The notes beneath the pieces are model-generated. The model saw nothing but the letters and a program-made list of their open reading frames with translations. It made no database searches and had not been told where the DNA came from. From Trichosporon coremiiforme (taxonomy: Eukaryota > Basidiomycota > Tremellomycetes > Trichosporonales > Trichosporonaceae): a stretch of 64,000 bases of DNA. Where the stretch lies: positions 1 through 64,000 of the forward strand of contig BCJJ01000045.1 in assembly GCA_039545355.1 (NCBI GenBank). The letters are read 5' to 3'. Both the position numbers and the translations under genes were made by a program. Shown one piece after another: positions 1-9,516 of the stretch (position 1 is the first letter of the stretch; each line of letters starts with the position of its first letter).

Positions 1-38
1 GGGAGGAGAGGTGGGGAGGAGAGGTGGGGAGGGGCATC
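1..38. repeat. G/A-rich short tandem repeat
   Basis: The window opens with about two and a half copies of a 13-14 nt unit (GGGAGGAGAGGTG). It is a simple low-complexity tract at the window edge, and its true length outside the window cannot be seen. Confidence 0.7.
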
Positions 39-1761
39 TTGTGAGCATGACGCAACAGGTGGATCACCGTGCCGCCGCGAGACTGGATTGATCACGGCCG
101 CAAGTCTGAATGCGTATACCACTACACAGTCGCGAGCAAAAATGCCCGCCGCCTGGAACCGCCGGAAGTGAAAGTCCGCCCTCGTCCAGCAGTGCATCTG
201 ATGACTACAGAGCGAGGGCAACTGGGCTAAACACGGAGTTTGCAACCAAATGGAATCGGCGGTCTCGCGGAATTGGCTCCATCTGTGACGTAACGTCGAT
301 ACGATTCCTTAAGTGGCCGTTCATTCCCCTGTTGTGCCTCCCCTGACTCCATAACCCTTCCTCTACCCTTGTTGCCGCATCTGCGCATCTCGTCAACCTG
401 TCTGCTCTCTGTTTGGCGTAAAAAGACCTGGTCGACGGCGCCCTGTACCCCACCCTGCACGAGCCCTGCGCCCGCACTGCCATACCGCTTGTGCCGTCGG
501 CATCAGCATTACAGCGAGCGTCTCTTAGTCACCGTGCTCAGTCTGCTCCGCTCGACGGTCACTGCCATTTCGGAGACCCAGCCCAACTGTCACCTGTTCA
601 GGGAGCGACTGATCACGCCGTTGACCGTTGCCGCACACGCAGCCATACCGGTGACCCGGATGGCGCAAATAGAAGTCTTAAGGAATGGGCGTGTATGTCA
701 TCTGGACCGGAACCGCTGACGACCGAATGCGGAGCTCAAAGCCCCGGAGACCGCGCGAAGTTTGTGTGATGTTTAGCCTCAGCCCTCGAGTCGAACGGTC
801 TGGAGTCTCACGACGACTACGTAGTCTCTGTGATCTGTGACTGGAGGACGAGGTCGCCGTCGAGATCTTGACTGCGTGTTGCGGTACAAGCGGGAATGAA
901 TAGTGAACGGCATTTGCCTTATCGCTGCTCCGGGTTTCCAATCAGCGGACGACTTTGACGCCAAACGGCCTCCAGCTGGTCAGAAGGGTGTCCGGATAGG
1001 GTAAACCAGGGTCTTGGTGCCTGCAAGGCGGCCCACAGCACTTTCAATCTCATTCGGGGTGCCGCGGTGCCGCGGTGCCTTGGACATGCTTCGACTGCCC
1101 CAAAGCCCAGAAGACTATCTGGCCTTCTGATCACCTGATTCCAGCTGGTTTCACTGCGCTACCAAGGCACACCCGACAGGCGCATCACTGGTTCCTGTCT
1201 GCTGTCTGAGCGTGTGAGCGCGTCAACGGTTCGAGCGAGTCGCACATAACTCTTGTCGTCACATTCGCAGATCGCTGCCCCTTTCACTGACCGAGGATCA
1301 TTGTCCACCTGACTTGCTGATCGCTGTCTTGTGACTCTCCCCCTGCTGCATCGCTAGCCCTCGCTTCAATCGGTTCTTGCACCGCTCTTTCCCGGGAGAC
1401 TTCGAGTGGATGGGTCTCGACCCCAACTCGAGGAGGCGTACGATTTTGGCCCCTATGCAACCATCGCGCGCGTTCACGAGGTGCCGTCGTCGGTTTTAAG
1501 CGTGAGGGGCATCTGCCTCAGGCTGCGCCGCAATCCTGTTGGATCAATATCTTTGCAGCAAGACGACGGTTTCATTATGACTCCACACAGCGCGTTTCGG
1601 GCGCAAGTTGTGCACTGACTAGACAGCGCTCTCCAGGTAGCGAACAATCACGAGCATGAAGCTTCCAATGTGCTGCCTCCCGCATGTTATGACTTGCTCG
1701 CCAAACATTGCTCGTTCATACAACTAAACGTCCACAGGTACAATCGACCTTTGGCCCTAGA
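39..1761. other. Stretch without a supported gene
   Basis: Only short open frames occur here, on both strands, with no recognisable family and no consistent splice-linked reading frame. The last few hundred bases, with pyrimidine-rich tracts such as that near 1340-1395, are presumably promoter and 5' leader of the gene starting at 1762. An open frame of 70 codons at 1406-1618 was looked at and not accepted. Confidence 0.4.
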
Positions 1762-3288
1762 ATGTCGACGTCCTTCTTCGGTTCCTCCCTGTTTACACGA
1801 AGGTCACGTTCGTTTAACGGGGGTCGGGAATTGAACAAGCGTACGGCGGACGAGTTTCCGACAGCCACTGACGGCAACGGTGGCCCCGCGCGCGGACAGG
1901 CAAATGGGCGACTGCGCAAGCCTAGCGCTCTGCAAGTCCGATACGCTCACTCGCATCAGACGCAAGCCAGCTTCCTGCCAGATCTAGACCAGCCGGCAGC
2001 CAAGACCGCCGACACCTGCGATCGAGCCGTTGAATCGTTCCTGCCCTTCGGAGAGCCGGAGACGCTCGTTCCGCGCAAGACCTCGGGCGTTATCTCTGCT
2101 TCGACTAACACACCACGTGTACACGCAGCGGGATTCGAGAGACGGGATGTGAATATGGCATCGGCCGCGGGTGTTCGACGAGCTGCTCCGGGGGGGCCGC
2201 CCAGACAGAACACTGCTCCATCGCGCAACAGCTTTGGTGTCTGGAACATTGCGAAGCATCCCTTGGCCAGCAACGTGATCTCGGACGACGGTCGTCGACC
2301 GACCTTTGCCAATGACCCCGGCCCGCTCCGTTACTACGTTCCTCGCGATGAGACCCGACCCGCCTACTGGGCATCGCGTAGCAGTGGCGACAGCGACACT
2401 TTGCATCCCGTGATGACGGCCCCATCATGTGAAACCGTCTACGCCTCTGGGCATGAGTGGCACGACCCCATTCAGGAGGAGAGTTCGGACGGCTCGGAAT
2501 CTCCTCTCGCGCCTCTAGATGCGCTGGAAGGCTTCTGCGACGACGACGCGACATCAGAAGACGAGAGACGACTCGCAAGCATCGCCTTGCCTCCCCCTGC
2601 GCGGGGCGCCCGTCGCCCGAGCACGCTTTCGCCCAGAACATCGTCTCAATCAGCACCCCGCCAGTCGCAGGTCATGCGACCGCTTGCGTCAAGGATCCGC
2701 AAACTCTCCGGTACCTCGCGGTCGTCGAGGTCCTCGGTAGGATCAACACAGGTAAACCGAGCGTCGACGCAGGCAAATTCCCAATCGCCCCACAGGTAGA
2801 TTGCCTGTACCTAGTGTGCTGACTGGCTCAGAGTTCCTATCCATCTCGGACCCCTCCCACCTCTACCTGAGAGCTCGTGGAAGGTGGGCCCCACTCACGA
2901 TGCCTCGCAGAGAGGTTGCTCAACTGAAGCAGTGAACAGCACGAGTGCACTGGGACTCAGTCTCCCGGCGACGGGCAACTGGGCTCCTGATCATCAGACT
3001 GCCGCTGGTGTCTCATACATCATGCCCCCCGAGGAACGCTCGCGCATAACAACAGAGACGTTGGACGTGGAAGCCCAGTCTCAGTGCAGCTCTCTTTCGC
3101 CATCCAGCACATCCCATTCCGATCACAGCTTGGACACACTCCTAATACCTGCCAGTACTGGGGCCACAACTCAATCGCTGTCACCGATGCCGGTCAGTCC
3201 TTTCCTTTGCCCAACCACGCCCGTAGGTCTGTGTCTGTGTCCCCCTCCCAGGCGTAGATCTGCACCTAGCTCTTCGCACAGTCTGTAA
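1762..3288 (+). CDS. Hypothetical Ser/Arg/Pro-rich protein
   Basis: I do not recognise a family. A long open frame runs from about 1708 to 2799; the ATG at 1762 (MSTSFFGSS) is a natural start. The product is rich in Ser, Arg, Pro and Asp, with stretches such as a run of acidic residues near GFCDDDATSEDE and a basic Ser/Arg C-terminal part, so it is probably largely disordered. A second open frame in the same phase (about 2884-3288), also Ser/Pro-rich and ending RRRSAPSSSHSL, may be a downstream exon. GT and AG signals lie between 2711 and 2831 but I could not find one splicing scheme that joins the parts cleanly, so the 3' half is uncertain. The next gene, on the other strand, ends at 3325, only 36 bases away. 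Confidence 0.4.
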
Positions 3289-3324
3289 CACCCAACTTAA
3301 TGCACATACAGTTTATGATCTATG

Positions 3325-4772
3325 CTACAGTTTTTGTGTACTTGTGGTCCGCTTCCCAGTAGTTGAGCGGGTGCTCCTAGCACGCTTCGGCAAGGTTGCC
3401 GCGCCCTCCGTGTCGACATCACGACGCCGTTTTCCCGCGGCAGTTGACGTAGCCTTGCCTTTCGATCGCGCAGTAGCACCAGAAGATCGCCGCACCTCGG
3501 CAGCCGGTGCAGCTTTTCGCTTGACCGCTGGACGTCTTGCGACCTGTTCTTCCTTGCTCGGAGCCGGATCGCTATTCCGGGACGTGTGACGCTTAAGTGC
3601 TAACGCGTCGTCCTCGTCCCGGGAGCGTTTCCTGAGCGAAACGCCACCGTGCTCCTGTCGCGTTTTGGTGACAGACTGTGCTTGTTTCCGAGGGTGAGGC
3701 TGAGTCACACCGGGGTCCGAGCCACTCGAGTCGTTCAGATCACCGCTCGGGGGTCGCGGTAATGACTTAAGCTTGGCAGCCGTCTTTGCAACGGCGTTGC
3801 CTCCAGCGAGCCCGTGTCTGGGCTCATGTTCTCTGCCTCGTGGTGCATCACTCCCAGAGACCGCTCGGGCTGTCGCCGAGACGGTCCGACGCTTGGGCGC
3901 GGGTACATCGATTGGTAGGGCTTTCGTAGTGGTTCGCGCGAGGGACGGAACATGTTTCGAGGATCGAGTGGCTCCAACGTTGCGAGTCACGGATGAGTCA
4001 CCCGAAAATACAGAACGTTTCGGCGGCGGCCATTCGGGAAGCTTGCTGGTGTTTGACGACGGTGACACTCGGCGTGGCCTTGGACCATCGCCGGTTGCTA
4101 GTGAATGTCTACTGTCTCCCTCCTTCCTGCTCGGACTCCGGATGCCGCCGCTAATACCAGGTGAGCTAGTCTTGTGAAGCGGCCACAGCAAAAGCGGACG
4201 CCACGCTGCGAGAATGAAAGCGCGGGGAAGCTCAACGGTCAAGTGGTAGAGTACACCGAACGTGGCATGAAGAAGAGACAGCGTCAGGTCGATCTGCCTC
4301 TCATGCCGCTTCATAAGAGGTACCGCGACAAGTTGGTAAAACAGTGCAGAGGACTGCTGTTAGCTTTTAATGTACTGCTCTCTTACCTCCAATCTCCAGT
4401 ATGCACAGGCGAGTATCGCCAGCGTCTTGATCGACCGATAGAAAGGGAACCATCCGAACACGCGATCGGCCAGCCAACTGACAGGCTGTGCCACGATCTG
4501 CCACATTAGTGTGGGTACTCATCTCAGCACGTACGAAAGAAATCCAACAGACCAAAGCTTGGCGCAGGCTTTTGCGTCTTGTCCTAACGCCGATCACTCG
4601 ACCATTCGCGCGCACAACTTTCAGAGCTCGTAGTGTGTCGGCCGTGTTGAGGAATAGCCTGTGGTCAGGTCCGGAGTGCGACTTGGACTTACCAGATTGA
4701 ACGCTCTACATTCCCGGAAGTGAAGAGCAGAATCAGAGCAAGCGTTCCTATCACGTTGAACACGTCGGTCAT
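3325..4772 (-). CDS. TB2/DP1/HVA22 (REEP/Yop1-like) ER-shaping protein with long basic tail
   Basis: Four exons join in frame: 4772-4693, 4658-4535, 4497-4387 and 4353-3325, giving about 447 residues. Introns are 33-37 nt with GT-AG ends and branch sites (CTGAC, ACTAAT, CTAAC) close to the AG. The N-terminal third has the family pattern: a start MTDVFN and hydrophobic helix, FLNTADTLRALK, a basic stretch, a helix, then WFPFYRSIKTL and a second hydrophobic segment with ALFYQLVAVPLMKRHERQID, the usual GA..Y...V.P.L...E..ID block. Family members are hairpin membrane proteins that curve tubular ER; that role is inferred. The remaining roughly 300 residues are Ser/Arg/Lys-rich and look disordered, far longer than in yeast Yop1 (about 180 residues). 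The tail-to-tail neighbour is the hypothetical gene ending at 3288. Confidence 0.75.
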
Positions 4773-5038
4773 GATGGCATGGTCGATGTTTTGAGAGATG
4801 TCTTGAGACGGGTGTTGTGTGGAATGGAAATTCGATGACATCAGGGCTGGGCATTTGGACATCAAGCGAGATCGAGGCGCGTGCTGGCAGGCGCGTTAGA
4901 ACGATTATTTCGGCTCGCTTTATGACGCATTTCTCCCGCGTTTCACCACTGCCATCATCGTTGCGACTACCTTGGTGTTCCTCCATTGGTTGCTCGACAC
5001 TCCATCTTCTGCTTAACCGTCCATCAGAAGAATTGACC

Positions 5039-6225
5039 ATGGACTACAGCAAGTTCAAGGGGTGAGTGACGCCCCATCGCGCAAATCGGTCGCTAACAGT
5101 GCAGAAAGCCCTTTCAAGTCATCTCGAAGCTCGGGGTCAGGTACTCTGGGGTATACCAGGATATCGACCAGGAGTCCCAGACAATCTGCCTTTCTGACGG
5201 TGAGGTTGTAGTTGTTCAGCGCTGACCGCAGTGTACAATCATGGTACAGAGGATAGGCCTGTAGCTCGAGCTATTCCTGGCTCTACCGTGTCTCTCGGCT
5301 GGGTCCGCTTCCAGTGCGTTGACGATGCGGTCAAGATGCTAACGGTAGCACCAACTCTATCGAGTCCTTGGCATTGATCGACAACTATGTGCCGCCGCAA
5401 AGCGACGACGGGCTTGTGGATCCGATTCTGGCTTCAGTGGTGAGTCTCTATCCCAGGCACTTCTGTATGATGAAGCATTTCACGGATGTTAAAGCCTACG
5501 GGCATACACCGAGAGCGCATAAACCCATGTGGATTCCTCCGTTGCCTTCCTTCTGACACCCACGACTATTCCTTGAGGTATGAGCGCAGCTGACCAGACA
5601 GAGCCGGAGCGGCCCACAGGACCAGCGTTCGGCCGCGGGAACGAGCGGCAACGGTCTGCCTCCTCGCCCTCAGCAGTCGCATGGTGCTGCGTCCGCTGAC
5701 GCAGCCATGCATCGCGTGCAAAAGTCGTTATCGGATCTCAACGTGGACGGTAACCGTCGCAGGAAGCCTCAGCACCATGTCTCGCCGCCTGCCGTCCCAG
5801 ACGCCGAGTTTGACTTCTCCAAAGGAAACGAGAGATTCCAGAAGGAGCGTCAAGCCCGGAAGGCTGCCGTAACAGAGAAGGACGAAGAGGACGACGAGGA
5901 TACTGTGGAGCTTGGTGAGCCTGAAAGTACCCCACACCCAAGTGTCGTCGCTCAGCAGGAGGAGCCACCCAAGCCGGAGCGCAAGACTGCTTCCTACAAC
6001 AAGTCTAGCTTCTTTGATAACATTAGCTCCGACTCGTCTCGTGTCAGCCGGGCTGACGAGAGGCACCGTAACCTCGACACGTTTGGCGAGGCTGGAGGCA
6101 ATCAACAAGTGGGTGGCTATGGAGGGCATCGGGGAGGTCACTCTGGTCACAGAGGACGTGGACGAGGACGCAGGGGTGGGTATGGTCAGCAACGGGAGTT
6201 TGTTCACTACGACGTCAACAACTAA
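5039..6225 (+). CDS. SCD6: Scd6/Lsm14 (RAP55) mRNP translation repressor
   Basis: Five exons (5039-5061, 5105-5199, 5232-5313, 5349-5439, 5602-6225) give 304 residues. Residues 1-70 form the Lsm14 domain, with VISKLGVRYSGVYQDID and the signature HGTEDRP. Next comes a Ser/Pro linker, then the FDF box (EFDFSKGNERF), an acidic stretch, the FFD box (YNKSSFFDNIS), the TFG box (NLDTFGEAGG) and a C-terminal Gly/Arg region (GHRGRGRGRRGG) ending near HYDVNN. Proteins of this family bind eIF4G or decapping factors and repress translation in P-bodies; that role is established for the family. The start is the first ATG (ccATGg context) just before a 43-nt intron. It converges on the PAP2 gene with 66 bases between stop codons. 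Confidence 0.93.
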
Positions 6226-6291
6226 AGTCCTCAAAGTATGCTCTTCGGTCATATGTTTGTATATCGCATGTATATCTACGTCAACTTCTAT

Positions 6292-6901
6292 TCACAGGCC
6301 GACGAGGCCCTTGGCTCGGTCGATTACACTTTGCACGAGTGATGAGACGTTCGTGTTGTTCCAGAGCCAGGACCAAAGGAAGGCGAAAAGGGATCCGACG
6401 GCTACTCCACCCAAGACCTGCTGAGGCGTATGATAGCCCAATTCGACGCGGCTCCAGAGCGTGAGGCCGGTAACAACGGTTAAAATAGTTCGCTCAAACC
6501 ATTTATGGTTCGTGACGAGGGGCAGTCGGGGCCACAGATAGAAAAAGTAAAAAGCGAGGGCAGTCGAATGTGTGCTCGGCATGCCGAATGTCCGTTTGGG
6601 TCGGACTGGCGCGTTACCGAACTCGGGAGCGGGAGCTGGGGGTCGAGGCTGCTTGATCATGTGCTTAATTGCTCGAGCTGAGTGTCAGAACTGGCTCTCT
6701 GCACATTACCCACCGACCAGAGTGGACGTAAGGGCGCCAAGACTGAACCAAGCTACCTGTGCATTTTGCGTCACCAAGAGCGCAAGACCGGTCGCGGCAG
6801 TGACGGTGACATGGGTCTGTACCGGGTCAGATCAGATCCTCTCACAAGCATACCTCGTCCAGTGCCCAAAGAAGTATGTTGGGGTAATCTGAGGGCTTCA
6901 T
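6292..6901 (-). CDS. PAP2-family membrane lipid phosphatase (dolichyl-diphosphatase-like)
   Basis: Three exons (6901-6854, 6816-6714, 6677-6292) join in phase to 178 residues. The three PAP2 motifs are visible: KHMIKQPRP (motif 1, K......RP), GMPSTHS (motif 2, PSGH-like) and SRVELGYHTPQQVLGG (motif 3, SR.....H...D-like, with Gln-Gln where many members have a Asp). Hydrophobic segments lie between them, as expected for a 4-6 TM enzyme in the ER. Short length and motif 3 recall the dolichyl-diphosphatase Cax4/Cwh8 group, which recycles dolichyl-PP during N-glycosylation, but sphingoid or other lipid phosphatases cannot be excluded. Introns are 34-37 nt. A tempting 18-base GT-AG stretch inside exon 2 is too short and is read through. 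Confidence 0.75.
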
Positions 6902-7118
6902 AAGTCGGTTCGGAGTGAGTGGAAAATGAAGAATGCCAAAATGGTCGGTCAAGAATTGTGGAGGTGCACTGAGCGGAATGCAACGCATGATGTCACCAGG
7001 TCGGTGATCGGTCAACTGCAGTACGACGTGCACAACGGCGTGACAACTCTTTCCTCCCTTACCGATACTACATGTACAACGGAGTGCATAGTGTGGATAC
7101 AGACACTCTTCGGATAGC

Positions 7119-8319
7119 TTAGTCGAGCTTAGCTGGGATGAAAAAGGTCAAAACACCGCCGGATTCGTTTACCTCGCCTGGGGAGTCAGCAATGGCCTAT
7201 GCTAGTATCACGAACCGATGTAAACGTAAGCTATAACGCAGTGACCCTCGCATATACCTCTCCATCAACATCACTGCAAACACGCGATAATCTTACAAGC
7301 AATGGCTGTCCCGCCCACATGATGGCTAGTGAGGAACTTCTGGAACCCCCGCACAGAGACCTTGGTGCTGTGAAGCTGCTCCTCGTCTTGTTGTGCTGGG
7401 TCGATCGCGTCAGATTGTGGAATCCTGAGGTTTGTCCAGATAGTTGACGTTTCGACCTTGTTGCTCTTCACTTTGAGTTCCAACGTCCCGGCCTAGCCAT
7501 AAGCAGCTGCATGTCTCAAACACCCACGTGATTTGCTGATACCGTAATGTCGTCGTCGAGGTGTCCTAACCTAGAGACGATGCTCTTGAGGTCCGCGAGG
7601 TTAGGAAGAACAATGTGAACCTGAAGTCAGCCTAAGCGATGCAGACCGTCGAACGTCTGGTGGGGGACATAGGGGCTCATTCAGCTCGTTTTGTCGCCGG
7701 GGGGACAGAATCGTCACGGTGACTTCATGGTTGATGTGCACAGGATGGCCGTTCGCACTCTGTCCGGTCAACAACAACTCTGAAGCTTCACACACATGTC
7801 CTTTGATGTCAAAGGCCCAAATCGCCCTGTTGTCCCGCTTGTTCAGCTTGAGCATGACGTCGTCGATGTTTCCGCCATTCCTGGAGCCGTCCCCTGGGTC
7901 TCAGTGTCCAGATAAGGGTGTGACTTACCAGAGCCGTCCGCGCTTCTCAAAACCTTCAGCAGAGACTCCAAGTTGATCTCCAACCAGATCTCGTTACTGG
8001 CATTGGACTCTATCCGGTAATAATCAAAGAGGACGGGCTACAATGTCAGATAGCCCTTGGTATCGTGCGTACCACTTTAACTTGCCTGGAAGGGTCAGCT
8101 CTTCCCCACAGATTGCAACGTACGACCACACTTGAACTCCATCCCTGCCCTCGTTTCCGGGAATAATGAAATGGACAACGTCTGGGCTGAGTCGAATCAC
8201 TCCAACTTTTGCTAGTGCCACAAGTGATCGAACGATCTCTGCAGGTCAAAACACTATAAGAAAAGCTACTACTCACTGTGGAACAGCCCAGTGTTAGTTA
8301 CTCTTGTCCTGAAACGCAT
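7119..8319 (-). CDS. HUS1: HUS1, subunit of the 9-1-1 DNA-damage checkpoint clamp
   Basis: Ten exons assemble in frame: 8319-8277, 8238-8124, 8085-8073, 8037-7929, 7893-7796, 7759-7655, 7620-7528, 7492-7297, 7230-7216 and 7177-7119, for 281 residues, matching the usual length of about 280. It begins MRFRTRVTN and shows the family blocks: IVRSLVALAKVGVIRLSP, VWSQVKVPVLFDYYRIES, EIWLEINLESLLKVLRSA, VMLKLNKRDNRAIWAFDI, EPLCPPPDVHIVLPNLADL, and a last block YVYIG..SGGVLTFFIPAKLD. The protein forms a PCNA-like ring with Rad9 and Rad1 that is loaded at damage sites (family knowledge). Two microexons of 13 and 15 nt are needed to restore the conserved blocks. Several donors are GTTCG rather than GTRNG. 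The gene is divergent from synaptobrevin. Confidence 0.93.
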
Positions 8320-8792
8320 GCGCGGTTTGAGAGATGAAAGTGGTAAGAGTGGCCGGGGAAGGCAGATGTTGTTGACTGGACTGGACAGCAGAATGACTGT
8401 GGGGCTCCAAGTGGTGCCTGACCTGTCGAAAGTCGATTGATCGAGCGTCGGGCATGGAGCTTGAAAGAGCAACGGGAACACTGTCAGATAGAGCACGTGA
8501 CTTTGGCCACGCTACCACCAGGGAAATGAGTGCCCCTAAGCTCAAGCGTGGCCCTACGCCCTATGCCCTACTGGTGTCAACGCACGCCGCGTACGCCGCC
8601 GTGTGCACGCGTGTTGAACAGCACAGCTTCTTCGACCAGCTTGATCTTCATTCTGTGTCCACCTCACTCGCCGCAATCGTCAACTGCCCACTTCTCCATT
8701 CCGTCGGACACTTCGACCTTGATCAGCATCGCTGCCAGCTCTATCCGGAACATCGAAGCTTTCAACCTTTGCCACTGGAACCACGCCCGGCA
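8320..8792. promoter_or_regulatory. Shared divergent promoter region HUS1 / synaptobrevin
   Basis: About 470 bases lie between the HUS1 start (leftward) and the first base of the split synaptobrevin start codon (rightward). Open frames here are short and match nothing. The right part is CT-rich and is probably the 5' leader of the synaptobrevin transcript. No clear TATA box was identified. Confidence 0.45.
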
Positions 8793-9306
8793 ATGTGCGT
8801 CGCCCTCTCGAATACTGCATTGCTGACGCCCAGGTCCTCTGAGCCTTACGACCCCTACATCCCGTCTGGGTCCTCTGCGGGTCCCTCGTCTGGGGCTGGT
8901 GGTAACAACCCCCAGAGCCAGAAGGTTCGCGACTGCCGGAGAAGCGCTAATGTCACAGATCGCCGACATCCAAGCTCAGATTGACTCGACGGTCGACATC
9001 ATGCATCAGAACATCACCAAGGTTGCTGAGCGGGGTGAACGCCTTGACAATCTCCAGGACAAGACGGGTGAGTTGAGCAGTCCAAATTTCTGCTCACCAG
9101 GTAGACAATCTTGCTGTTTCAGCTCAAGGATTCCGCCGCGGTGCGAACCGTGTGAGGAAGCAAATGTGGTGGAAGGACATGAAGATGCGTGTCATCATCG
9201 CCATCGGTATCGCTGTGCTCATTGTTGTCATTGTCGTGCCGATTGTAAAAGCGTGAGTTACATCTCATCCCGTTTACCACGTTAACACTGTAGCGTCAAG
9301 GACTAA
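8793..9306 (+). CDS. SNC1: Synaptobrevin/VAMP R-SNARE (Snc1/2-like)
   Basis: The exons 8793-8794, 8834-8924, 8959-9067, 9105-9252 and 9294-9306 give 120 residues. The start codon is itself split: AT ends exon 1 and G opens exon 2 ([11 protein letters not shown]). After a Ser/Gly/Pro N-terminus comes the SNARE helix: [19 protein letters not shown], then [17 protein letters not shown], with the central Arg (R-SNARE layer 0) at AERGERL. It continues [19 protein letters not shown], with the Trp-Trp membrane-proximal pair, and a C-terminal anchor of Ile/Val residues. The family drives fusion of post-Golgi vesicles with the plasma membrane and endosomes. The protein ends KAVKD. Downstream, GRR1 ends tail-to-tail at 9517. 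Confidence 0.93.
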
Positions 9307-9516
9307 GCGTGCCGGTCTATCGTTGTGTGCAGCCACTGGCTGGTCATCATTTGTGTACTTTGTGAACTTAGACGACAGGTAGTGTGGAAGATGTTTGAAT
9401 AGGATGTCATTTCGTAATCGGAAGGGTTTTTATACATCGCAGAGCCATTGATAACAACAGAAAGATCCGGAAAATACAAGTAGTAGGATGTGGACTCTGA
9501 TGGAGAGATGCTGATA

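Noticed and set aside
1406..1618. 70-codon open frame before the first gene
   Set aside because: No family match, no splice partner, and position fits a leader region.
6730..6747. 18-nt GT-AG stretch in the PAP2 gene
   Set aside because: Too short for an intron and the sequence reads through in frame.
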